Positions 1 to 6,204 are shown, counted from the first letter of the stretch. The stretch: DNA of 10,150 nucleotides from an uncultured Chloroflexota bacterium (GCA_937870805.1 CALMZT010001274.1:1-10150), one strand, 5' to 3'. Notes: generated by a model not told the origin, from the letters alone. Numbers and translations: made by a program.

Positions 1-137
1 AACCTTCGACGTCGGTATTGGTCGAGCACAGTGCGCCATTCTCGAACCACAGCGTATTGGCCGCGCCGACCGCACGCGCGCGCGCATCCGGCTTCGACAG
101 CGCGAGCGCGCGCTCCTTGTGCGGGATGGTGACGAGG
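1..137 (-). pseudogene. aroE: Fragment of shikimate dehydrogenase (AroE), fused in frame to the upstream acyl-CoA synthetase
   Basis: The last 46 or so readable codons of the minus-strand frame that starts at 1255 are not adenylation-enzyme sequence. They carry the N-domain motifs of shikimate dehydrogenase in the right order and spacing: VTIPHKE (the lysine is the conserved active-site Lys), then RARAVGAANTLW, then STNTDVEG, where the Asp after NT is the conserved substrate-binding Asp. AroE reduces 3-dehydroshikimate to shikimate with NADPH in the chorismate pathway. The fragment lacks the first ~60 residues of AroE and runs off the window edge. It has no start codon of its own; its frame continues unbroken from the synthetase. 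Its codons are very rich in gcg/cgc, more so than the neighbouring genes, and the residues resemble alphaproteobacterial AroE proteins as I remember them. Either a true recombination or an assembly join explains it. The AroE identity is secure; the junction is placed to about 6 bases. Confidence 0.75.
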
Positions 138-1255
138 AAGCCGAACAGGTTCTCGAAGTTTTGCGCCAGCGCCATCGACAGCGTGCCCGCACCGCACACG
201 AAATGCCGGAAGTGAATCAGCCCACGACGGTGAATACCTTCGCCAAACATCGTGTGTCCGGCTTCCTGCTGCTTCTGCCCATGCTCGATGAGGAATTGCA
301 GCAGCGTAGGCACAACGCTCACGACATGCACTTTCTCCTTGATGATGCGCTCCCAAAACGTCGAGGCGCTGAAGCCGCGATTGAGCACCGTCGAGCCGCC
401 GACCAGCATCGGCGTCATGAGCGTGACGACAATGCCGTTGACGTGATGAATCGGCAGCACGCACATGGTACGCTGGTTGCCTGTGATCGCCTGCCACTGC
501 GCAATGCCCTGCGCATCGACCAGCAGATTGTACTGCGTGAGCACGACGCCTTTGGGCGCGCCTGTCGTGCCGCTGGTGTAGACCAAGAGCGCTTCATCTT
601 CCAGCGTGGGGGTCGCCTCTGTCGCCGGACGCAGCGCCGTGTCGTTGGCTTTGGGCATGGAGTCGTCGGCAAGGTAGCTGGTGGATAAGCCTTTGACCGA
701 CTCGTAAAGCGAGGGGTATGGTGACGATGCGCCATCGCCTACTACCACGATTTCGCGGATATTCGGCGCGCCGAGTCCTTCGTCTGTGCCTTTGATGATG
801 TATTCGGCACGTTCGAGGTATTCCGCGCGCACCAGACAGATCACCGCCTCGCTGTTACGCAGAATGTAGGCGATGCGCTTGTCGTCTTCCGCCACATTTT
901 GAGGTGCAACCGCCGCGCCGATCAGCCAACAGGCGTAATAAATCAGCACCGTGTCACTGTGGTTGTAAGCAATCGTCGCCACTCTATCGCCGCGATTGAC
1001 GCCTAAATCGTCGTGCAGATAATTGGCGATCTGGCTGGCGCGCGCGAGGAATTCGCCATAGGTGAGTTCGCTGCGATTGCCATCGCCGTCGTAGTAGATG
1101 AGATAGACTTTGTTGGACTGGGTGTTGGCGTGCTGCGTCAGCGCGTGGCGAATGTTGCGGAATGGGACGCGGTGATGTTCGGGCGGGATGTTGTTGACGT
1201 GGCGCGCCTCACGGATGAGCGCGAGGGTTTTTTCGTCGGCGTTGGGGTTGGACAT
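138..1255 (-). CDS. AMP-forming acyl-CoA synthetase (ANL superfamily), C-terminally truncated by fusion to AroE
   Basis: This frame encodes about 372 residues of an ANL adenylating enzyme, which activates a carboxylic acid to an acyl-AMP and then a CoA thioester. Visible motifs are the N-terminal YGEF and GVNRGDRVA segments, the P-loop-like A3 motif YTSGTTGAPKGV at residues 226-237, and the A4 region with LPIHHVNG. The protein then reads FRHFVCGAGTLS followed by the helix leading into A5, but where A5 (usually Y/HGYGxTE) should come the sequence switches to AroE. The adenine-binding A5 motif, the hinge and the whole C-terminal lid with its catalytic Lys are missing; family members are usually 500-560 residues. 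The ATG at 1255 has an AAAGGA Shine-Dalgarno about 10 nt upstream. Substrate cannot be assigned; a medium- or long-chain fatty acid is a reasonable guess. As it stands the product could not catalyse thioesterification. Confidence 0.8.
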
Positions 1256-1266
1256 AAATCAGGAAT

Positions 1267-1294
1267 CCTTTGAAATAAAACATCATTTCAAAGG
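1267..1294 (-). promoter_or_regulatory. Perfect 10-bp inverted repeat in the synthetase leader, covering its ribosome-binding site
   Basis: The arms CCTTTGAAAT (1267-1276) and ATTTCAAAGG (1285-1294) are exact inverted complements around an 8-nt loop. On the minus-strand transcript the downstream arm contains the AAAGG part of the Shine-Dalgarno for the ATG at 1255. It could be a DNA operator for a dimeric repressor, for example one that responds to acyl-CoA, or an RNA hairpin that hides the ribosome-binding site. There is no T-run on the minus strand after the stem, so it is unlikely to be an intrinsic terminator for the upstream gene. Confidence 0.55.
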
Positions 1295-1297
1295 GTA

Positions 1298-1326
1298 AGT
1301 ATAGCGAGGAGGCAAAGGGGCGGAAA
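1298..1326 (-). promoter_or_regulatory. Promoter for the acyl-CoA synthetase (TTTCCG-17-TATACT)
   Basis: On the minus strand a TATACT -10 box (1298-1303) lies 17 bp downstream of TTTCCG (1321-1326). The same pair with the same spacing occurs before propeller A, and a near copy before the HNH gene, which supports use by the housekeeping sigma factor. The predicted start, near 1291, falls inside the upstream arm of the inverted repeat at 1267-1294. The -35 box is a poor match to TTGACA. Confidence 0.5.
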
Positions 1327-1338
1327 GATGGCTAGGGA
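1298..1338. repeat. Promoter repeat, copy 1 (41 bp, 36 of 41 identical to 2299-2339)
   Basis: By eye, 36 of 41 bases match the segment at 2299-2339 without gaps. This copy starts inside the last codons and TAG stop of propeller A and contains the synthetase promoter. The two copies are direct repeats 1001 bp apart and bracket propeller A. See copy 2. Confidence 0.75.
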
Positions 1339-2279
1339 AGCCAACATGGGACAGACTCCCAATAAATATCATTTGAAATTTGGCGCAACTCATGGTTGTT
1401 AACATTGATCACAAAAATGTCAAATTGACCATCAACAATGGCACCAAACGCTACAAAATTACCATCTGGTGACCAAACTGGATTATAGGCGTCCATGTCA
1501 GTTAACTGCTGAATTTCAGAACCATCGTTGTTCATAATATAAATACCGAGTGAATAGATTGTCTGCACATATTGATCAGGGAATGCCGTAAAAAATACAA
1601 TCTTTGATCCATCGGGCGACCAACGCGGACCATAATAAAGCGTTTCGTCATCCGTAGTGAGTCGGACGGCATTGTCCCCATCTGCATCACTCACATAAAT
1701 TTGGGCTGTTAGGGGTTCTCGCTGAAAAAGGGTATAGATAATTTGTCGTCCATCAGGCGACCAGTTAGGATGAACAGGAATATTACTTGCAGAGTAAAAA
1801 AGAGTTTCAGTGTGAGTATTTATATCCCATAGATAAACAGTGGTCGATATATTTCCAACTGCATTTCGCGTGAAGGCAATCCGGTGACCATCGGGTAGCC
1901 ATTCGAAAGGTCTATCCATCATTTCTTCTGCGTTAGTGAGACGCTCTAGATGATTACCATAAATGTCAGTGATATATAAATTCATAGAGTAAAAGGCAAT
2001 ATAATCGCCATTGGGGGAACAAGCAGGATTATCGGCAAATGGCAAATCTGTCGCCAAGAATTGTGAAAATGTCGGCAGCCCTGAGAAGGTGTTGAACCCC
2101 GTTATAAAAAGTCTAGTGGTATAGACACTTTCGTTTATGCTATAAACAAGCGCACTTCCACCAAGTTGCATCTTGCCCAGCACCTTCATACTGAATAACG
2201 TGCCCACCACGCACAGCACTACACACGCCATCATAACCTTAACGACAAAACGAGCAATCGGCATCATAAGACTCCGCAT
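1332..2279 (-). CDS. TolB-like WD40/PD40 beta-propeller protein with N-terminal membrane anchor (propeller A)
   Basis: The 315-residue protein begins with a hydrophobic segment (about residues 10-33) that should act as a signal anchor, followed by an extracytoplasmic propeller. PD40-type blades are recognised by the W-S-P-D-G-x-x-I/V-x-F signature: CSPNGDYIAF near 87, WLPDGHRIAF near 127, WSPDGRQIIY near 173, WSPDGSKIVF near 220 and WSPDGNFVAF near 269, ending in a final blade remnant CWLP. Such TolB-like proteins are thought to bind peptides or proteins; true TolB belongs to the Tol-Pal envelope system, but no tol or pal genes lie nearby, so that role is not implied. The first ATG (2279) has no ribosome site; GGAG lies 7 nt before the ATG of Met6 (2264), which is therefore the more likely start. 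Base composition is AT-richer than in propeller B. Specific function unknown. Confidence 0.85.
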   Translation of the reverse strand: MRSLMMPIARFVVKVMMACVVLCVVGTLFSMKVLGKMQLGGSALVYSINESVYTTRLFITGFNTFSGLPTFSQFLATDLPFADNPACSPNGDYIAFYSMNLYITDIYGNHLERLTNAEEMMDRPFEWLPDGHRIAFTRNAVGNISTTVYLWDINTHTETLFYSASNIPVHPNWSPDGRQIIYTLFQREPLTAQIYVSDADGDNAVRLTTDDETLYYGPRWSPDGSKIVFFTAFPDQYVQTIYSLGIYIMNNDGSEIQQLTDMDAYNPVWSPDGNFVAFGAIVDGQFDIFVINVNNHELRQISNDIYWESVPCWLP

Positions 2280-2298
2280 TTGGCGAACGATGCATTGC

Positions 2299-2327
2299 AG
2301 TATAGCGTGGAGGGGAGGGTGCGGAAA
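2299..2327 (-). promoter_or_regulatory. Promoter for propeller A (TTTCCG-17-TATACT)
   Basis: A minus-strand TATACT (2299-2304) is preceded by TTTCCG (2322-2327) at a 17-bp spacing, identical to the synthetase promoter. Transcription would start near 2292, giving a leader of about 12 nt to the ATG at 2279 or 28 nt to the better start at 2264. Confidence 0.5.
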
Positions 2328-2339
2328 GATGGCTAGGGA
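2299..2339. repeat. Promoter repeat, copy 2 (41 bp, matches 1298-1338)
   Basis: This copy lies upstream of propeller A. Read on the minus strand it also keeps a CCCTAG where copy 1 has the end of a TolB gene and its stop, preceded by CGT, so that a CGT-CCC-TAG (Arg-Pro-stop) can be read. TolB genes here end in Trp-Leu-Pro or Trp-Arg-Pro. The repeat may thus be the remains of the 3' end plus downstream promoter of another TolB gene, which would suggest that propeller A arose or was inserted as a tandem unit. The repeat is seen; the history is inference. Confidence 0.7.
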
Positions 2340-2381
2340 CGTTAGGTCTATCTAATAAGAATAGACAGACCAGCTTGCCAC

Positions 2382-3404
2382 TTAAAAAGCCATTTCGGGC
2401 TGAAAAACTGAAAATGTATTGCCCATCATCAGAGGACGTGCTTTTATGTCTTGCAGTAACTCCTGGGTTGGAATGGAGTTACGTAGAGATGTTGCTAACT
2501 CTTGAGGGGTAAATCTAAATTTTGAAGCTTTTAAATAGGACTCTTCGACATCAAAAGCTAACCAATATCTTCCGAGTTTTTCACAAACCTCTCCTGTCAC
2601 CACGCTGCCCGCGAAGGGGTCTAAAACTAAATCGCTGGAATCAGTGAGAAATTTGATGAAAAACTCCGGTAATCCATGTGGAAACCGTGCTGGATGGGGT
2701 TTAAGTCCAGCGTTACGACATGCTTTCAAATAACTTCCGTTAGAGTCTGTATTAGCAAGTTCAATCAAATTGGGAGGAATTGCCCCACCGTTGTTCTGAC
2801 TGAATTTAGTGGAAATATCATGTCCTGAAGGTCGTTTTTTCGCGTGATAGCCATTCTCTAACAGATCAAGCATGGACTCACTGTAGGGTTTCAGCACACG
2901 TCGATTGTCTGCTTTAGGAAAGGGTGTTTTTGATAACCACCAAATGGTATTCACTGCATCCTTAACCCGCATTCGGCGCACTGTAACCCATTCAGCAGGG
3001 GTAGGCAGTTTCGCGGGGTTATACCAATAAAACTCTTGTGCAAAATTCAACTTTAGCTCTTCAACCAAAGCAATCAGTAATTTAAAGTGATATAGAGAAC
3101 GAGTTGGAAAGCCTTTCTGCCATGTACCCCCTATATCAATGACGATACTTCCATCGTCTGTGATAATTCTTCGCATCTGCTCAGCAAAAGGCAAGAACCA
3201 CTGCACATAATCCTGAGCATCGACATTTCCATATTCCTTTTTTCGTTTTAAAGCAAAAGGCGGCGAAGTCATAATTAAATTCACGGTTCCCTCTGGAATT
3301 TGTTTCATCAATTCCAGCGAGTCGCCGAGATACGCCGCGCCATTTGGGGTTTTATAGTAGGGAAGTTGTCGAACATACCGCGAAGGGTGCATGATTAACG
3401 TCAC
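2382..3404 (-). CDS. Site-specific DNA methyltransferase, PvuII-type N4-cytosine/β class
   Basis: The enzyme transfers a methyl group from S-adenosylmethionine to an amino group in a specific DNA site and protects that site from the partner nuclease. The catalytic motif IV TSPPF is at residues 46-50 and the SAM-binding motif I DPFAGS at 262-267, an order (IV before I) typical of β-class enzymes. The context TSPPFALKRKKEYGN, the FYWYNPAKLP and RVKDAVNTIWWLSK segments and PSGHDIS closely resemble the M.PvuII-like N4-cytosine methylases as I recall them. Motif I continues VVTG where most relatives have GTT or NTT. The 340-aa length is normal for the family. The reading frame can begin at GTG 3404 or at ATG 3392 (Met5); neither has a clear ribosome site, but the ATG leaves more room after the promoter at 3431-3460. 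It lies 57 bp downstream of the HNH endonuclease. Recognition site unknown; a PvuII-like CAGCTG is only a guess. Confidence 0.9.
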   Translation of the reverse strand: MTLIMHPSRYVRQLPYYKTPNGAAYLGDSLELMKQIPEGTVNLIMTSPPFALKRKKEYGNVDAQDYVQWFLPFAEQMRRIITDDGSIVIDIGGTWQKGFPTRSLYHFKLLIALVEELKLNFAQEFYWYNPAKLPTPAEWVTVRRMRVKDAVNTIWWLSKTPFPKADNRRVLKPYSESMLDLLENGYHAKKRPSGHDISTKFSQNNGGAIPPNLIELANTDSNGSYLKACRNAGLKPHPARFPHGLPEFFIKFLTDSSDLVLDPFAGSVVTGEVCEKLGRYWLAFDVEESYLKASKFRFTPQELATSLRNSIPTQELLQDIKARPLMMGNTFSVFQPEMAF

Positions 3405-3430
3405 TCAAATAAAACAGATGTGCGAAATGT

Positions 3431-3460
3431 ATTATAAGATAGATGTTGTGGTAACGCCAA
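3431..3460 (-). promoter_or_regulatory. Separate promoter for the methyltransferase (TTGGCG-18-TATAAT)
   Basis: In the 57-bp gap between the nuclease and methylase genes the minus strand has a perfect TATAAT (3431-3436) with TTGGCG (3455-3460) 18 bp upstream, four of six matches to the -35 consensus. Transcription should start near 3424, about 20 nt before the GTG and 32 nt before the ATG start. This looks stronger than the TATACT promoter of the nuclease. Confidence 0.55.
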
Positions 3461-3461
3461 T

Positions 3462-4517
3462 TTATCGCCGCGCCTCAAAAGTACGTTGCAGGTTCTCTGG
3501 CGATGGATGATGTTCCGCTATTAGAGGTTGCCAAATAAACTTTCGTAAAGTCGCTCCTAAGCTTTCTAAACTTCCAGCGCGTCCACTTTGAGCATATCCT
3601 TCGACGTAACGCGAATTCAGATAGATTTTGCCACTTCCATCAACCAAAATCAGCCCTCTATCGTACATACGATGGCAGTTTGGACAAAGCCCTAATCCAT
3701 TATCGTAAGTATCTGTGCCGCCATCTGCGACTGAGACGATGTGCGCAGCATCAATAATATCGTCGTACTGGAAATCACAGATCGCACATCTTTCATATAC
3801 ACGCTTAATGGCTTCTTCAAAGCGACGATCTCTGATGTAACGACCTATTTCACGGACTACGCGCTTTCTTTCCTGTGGGGTTAGCTGAGGTAATTGTTCA
3901 GGTATAAGGGTTGTATTGACAGCTTGTTTGACATTTAGAGAGGTAGTCGTTGTCTCTTGCATATCAATCGTTATACGAGGATTGACCTGATGATAATCCT
4001 CAGCATACTGAAGATACTCTTCAATACTATCGAGAGGAAATATAACGACAACCTCGCCATTAGTACGTATTTGAAAGGTTAGCCCAACCTTCAGAGCGCG
4101 ATCAATACTTTCTTGCCTCAATTGTAAGGATTTAGAATAAGCATATTCACGATGTCTCATCGGATCATAGGCTGCTATCACATAGTTCTCCGCCGTTGAG
4201 TAAAAACCCAACAATAGTGTTCTGTATCCGTTCATAAAACGTAAGGTATTACGGTAGCCAGCGCCGCGTTGATCGCCATCAAAAATCATTTGTAGATGAA
4301 GTTCGCCTTCAGGTCTATTATGTGTACTTGGATTAGCGCCTTCTCGCACTTGTCGTGTAAGCTGTCTGGCATGAATAAGTAAACTGAGCTGTTGTCCATC
4401 TCTCGAAAGAGGAACTTGCAAAGGGTTTTGTAATTCTCCATCGGGCAATAGCGTATTCCATCCAGAACTTTCAAATACATCCCGTAGAGCTTCCGCGAAA
4501 CTTCGGCTAAATGCCAT
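3462..4517 (-). CDS. HNH endonuclease, probable restriction enzyme of the pair
   Basis: The 351-residue protein has a zinc-supported HNH nuclease domain at its C-terminal end: C244-A-I-C247, the DAAHI strand with H259, N273 in YDNGLGLC, C278-P-N-C281 and H282. This arrangement is typical of the HNH_2-type domain, in which the first His activates water and the others hold a metal and a structural zinc. The first ~190 residues are an unassigned region that probably recognises DNA; a mixed helical linker rich in charged residues (about 210-240) joins the two. Start ATG 4517 has AAGGG about 10 nt upstream and a promoter at 4551-4579. It directly precedes a DNA methyltransferase on the same strand, so a type II restriction endonuclease is the simplest reading. 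PvuII itself uses a PD-(D/E)XK nuclease, so the pairing with an HNH enzyme is a different combination. A methyl-directed or solitary HNH nuclease remains possible. Confidence 0.8.
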   Translation of the reverse strand: MAFSRSFAEALRDVFESSGWNTLLPDGELQNPLQVPLSRDGQQLSLLIHARQLTRQVREGANPSTHNRPEGELHLQMIFDGDQRGAGYRNTLRFMNGYRTLLLGFYSTAENYVIAAYDPMRHREYAYSKSLQLRQESIDRALKVGLTFQIRTNGEVVVIFPLDSIEEYLQYAEDYHQVNPRITIDMQETTTTSLNVKQAVNTTLIPEQLPQLTPQERKRVVREIGRYIRDRRFEEAIKRVYERCAICDFQYDDIIDAAHIVSVADGGTDTYDNGLGLCPNCHRMYDRGLILVDGSGKIYLNSRYVEGYAQSGRAGSLESLGATLRKFIWQPLIAEHHPSPENLQRTFEARR

Positions 4518-4550
4518 AGCTCGTTAACCCTTAAAATCATAGCTTAGGAT

Positions 4551-4579
4551 AGTATAGCGATTCCAAAATATCACCGAAA
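4551..4579 (-). promoter_or_regulatory. Promoter for the HNH endonuclease (TTTCGG-17-TATACT)
   Basis: The minus strand carries TATACT (4551-4556) with TTTCGG (4574-4579) at 17 bp, one base different from the -35 boxes before propeller A and the synthetase. Start near 4544 gives a leader of about 27 nt. The -35 box begins three bases after the stop codon of propeller B. Confidence 0.5.
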
Positions 4580-4581
4580 CC

Positions 4582-5514
4582 TCACGGACGCCATGCCAGA
4601 TGAATGTCGATGAAGCGATCATACGACAAACAGCGCAAATCGCTGCCGTCGGCGTTCATGAGGTACGCGCCGCATTCGCCCGACGACGTGAATACAATCT
4701 GCTGCCCATCGGCTGACCACGAGGGAGAAAAAGCGGCGGCATTGTGCGTCAAACGCTGCACATGGTCGCCGTTCGCATCCATGACGTAAATGTCCGGCGG
4801 CACAGCCACGCGCGTATCGCCCGGCAGCGGCTGAGCATAGTAGACGATGCGCTGTCCGTCCGGCGACCATTCGGGACGCATATTTTGATAGCCGCAATCG
4901 GTGAGGCGGCGCACGTCTCCGATTTGCGGTGCAGCATCGCTATCCATCTGAAGCTCCACGACATAAATCGCCCAGCCACAGCCGGGTTCTAACGACTGGT
5001 ACGCCAACTGCATCGCCGTGCCCTGCATCATGGGCGACCACGCCGCGCCCACCGTCGTCGTGTCCTCATCGTTCAGTGGGAAAATCGCACCATCCGATAA
5101 GCGCAGCAGGTAAACCCGATAATAGGCAATGGTTGACGGCGCGTGGAAGGCAATGTAACGATTATCAGGCGACCACGCAGGTTCTTCCAGCAGTTGAACG
5201 CTGTCGATCACATAATCCTGTACGCCGCCCTCGCGCACATCAAGGATATGCAGCACATTGCTGCCGCTGGTGAACGCCAGAGAAGCGCCATCCTGCGACC
5301 AACTGAGTGACGACGAGGCGACGACGTGTTCGATCAACGGGATGCTGATGCTGCGCTGTACATCCATACTGTAAATATCGCGCGTATCGGTGCGAACGTA
5401 AGCGATTTCGCTCGATTTCAGGAGATATCCCCACACTTGCGCCACACCAGCGCTGAGGATGAAAAAAAGTGTGCTGAAAAAGATGAACATGGGGATTAGG
5501 CGCGAGAGAAACAC
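4582..5514 (-). CDS. TolB-like WD40/PD40 beta-propeller protein with N-terminal membrane anchor (propeller B)
   Basis: This 310-residue protein is a paralogue-like counterpart of propeller A. Residues about 5-30 are strongly hydrophobic (signal anchor). Blade signatures are WSQDGASLAF near 72, WSPDNRYIAF near 114, a degenerate WSPMMQGTAMQLAY near 159, WSPDGQRIVYY near 216 and WSADGQQIVF near 266, and the chain ends in LAWRP. The usual DIYVMDANGD strand-loop, seen in many bacterial TolB-like propellers, is present near 241-250. The frame opens with GTG at 5514, 8 bp after the PIN toxin stop; ATG 5490 (Met9) is an alternative. Neither has an obvious ribosome site, so translation may depend on read-through from the toxin gene. 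GC content is higher than in propeller A, so the two are not a recent identical duplication. Function unknown; ligand or protein binding outside the cytoplasmic membrane is likely. Confidence 0.85.
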   Translation of the reverse strand: MFLSRLIPMFIFFSTLFFILSAGVAQVWGYLLKSSEIAYVRTDTRDIYSMDVQRSISIPLIEHVVASSSLSWSQDGASLAFTSGSNVLHILDVREGGVQDYVIDSVQLLEEPAWSPDNRYIAFHAPSTIAYYRVYLLRLSDGAIFPLNDEDTTTVGAAWSPMMQGTAMQLAYQSLEPGCGWAIYVVELQMDSDAAPQIGDVRRLTDCGYQNMRPEWSPDGQRIVYYAQPLPGDTRVAVPPDIYVMDANGDHVQRLTHNAAAFSPSWSADGQQIVFTSSGECGAYLMNADGSDLRCLSYDRFIDIHLAWRP

Positions 5515-5522
5515 AAATGTGT

Positions 5523-5945
5523 CTATTCAGGCTGCGGCAAAAGTTCAAAACGATCAATATGGCGCGGGCGCACCAGTCCAAAATCACGGGTGTCGAGTGT
5601 CAACAGTCGGGTGATATTGAGGCGCTCGGCAACGGCAGCAATGGTAGCGTCTACGAAATCGAGGCGTGTGTCATGATATTTGTCGAGGATGTCGGCGGTG
5701 CGTTCAATATCTTGCAACTCTAATGCAATCAGTTGATATTTTTCACGACCTAAACTCCTTAGAAAGGTGGTTGCAGCGCGATTGCCACCCCCCTTTATCA
5801 GCATATAACAGACCTCGTTGAGCGTGCTTTGAGGTAAATAAATCGTCTGCATTTGATTGTAAGTAGATAAACATCTCAAATGCGATTGATCGCGCTCATT
5901 GTGAACGGCAACGATAAAACTTGTATCAGCAACGGCTCTCGTCAC
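5523..5945 (-). CDS. PIN-domain toxin ribonuclease (VapC-like)
   Basis: The 140-residue protein has the acidic residues of the PIN fold: D7 in VADTSFIVA, E44 in LNEVCYML, D99 in LDFVDATIAA and D118 in LLTLDTRDF. These bind Mg2+/Mn2+ for RNA cleavage; VapC toxins typically cut tRNA or rRNA and stop translation. It starts at a GTG (5945) that overlaps the antitoxin stop codon by four bases (GTGA), the usual coupling in toxin-antitoxin operons. The length fits the family. All four acidic positions are intact, so the toxin should be active. The next gene, propeller B, begins only 8 bp after its stop and may be co-transcribed. Confidence 0.85.
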   Translation of the reverse strand: MTRAVADTSFIVAVHNERDQSHLRCLSTYNQMQTIYLPQSTLNEVCYMLIKGGGNRAATTFLRSLGREKYQLIALELQDIERTADILDKYHDTRLDFVDATIAAVAERLNITRLLTLDTRDFGLVRPRHIDRFELLPQPE

Positions 5946-6172
5946 GCTTTATGTTCAACCCCTTCGCCATAGAGAATTTCCTCAGTGCGCTCTGCTAAAT
6001 CCGTTGGACCGCTAAACAATGCTTCTCCAGTCAAAATAGGATCCTTTGCTGGATCATATTTAGCGAATCTTTCCTTTTCCTCCAACAGTAAATTGATATA
6101 GCGCAGCAAATCGTTAAGCTGTTCCTCGTCCAACCCTTCAATTTTAGCCATTAAGTCTTCACGGAGAGTCAT
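5942..6172 (-). CDS. Antitoxin partner of the PIN toxin
   Basis: A 76-residue acidic protein. The N-terminal half (MTLREDLMAKIEGLDEEQ and the following LLRYINLLLEEKERF) is predicted helical and should form the dimer; the C-terminal half, with YDPAKDPILTGE and GPTDLAERTEEIL, is the kind of extended tail that wraps the toxin active site. I have seen closely similar C-terminal wording in antitoxins next to PIN toxins of cyanobacteria and Chloroflexota, but I cannot name the family with certainty (DUF2281-like is possible). A TTG at 6187 would add five residues, but the GAGG ribosome site 9 nt before the ATG at 6172 overlaps that codon, so 6172 is the better start. It presumably represses its own promoter in the 6205-6229 region, although no obvious DNA-binding fold is visible. 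Confidence 0.75.
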   Translation of the reverse strand: MTLREDLMAKIEGLDEEQLNDLLRYINLLLEEKERFAKYDPAKDPILTGEALFSGPTDLAERTEEILYGEGVEHKA

Positions 6173-6204
6173 CTTTTTCGCCCTCAAATAGCCCTGTTTT
6201 GACT

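Noticed and set aside
119..688. Long plus-strand open frame of 189 codons, plus other frames in 18-735
   Set aside because: They are antisense or shifted shadows of the synthetase/AroE frame; their translations are rich in Arg and His and match no family I know.
2345..2371. Short inverted repeats (GTCTAT/ATAGAC and GGTCT/AGACC) after the methylase stop
   Set aside because: Stems of 5-6 bp with no following T-run on the minus strand, so not a convincing terminator; they could be chance in AT-rich DNA.
4286..4540. Minus-strand frame of 84 codons over the HNH gene start
   Set aside because: Overlaps the well-supported HNH N-terminus in another frame and shows no family features.
1332..5514. 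Assigning the two propellers to a Tol-Pal system
   Set aside because: Both are short, membrane-anchored and lack tolQ, tolR, tolA or pal neighbours; the WD40-like blades alone do not support that role.
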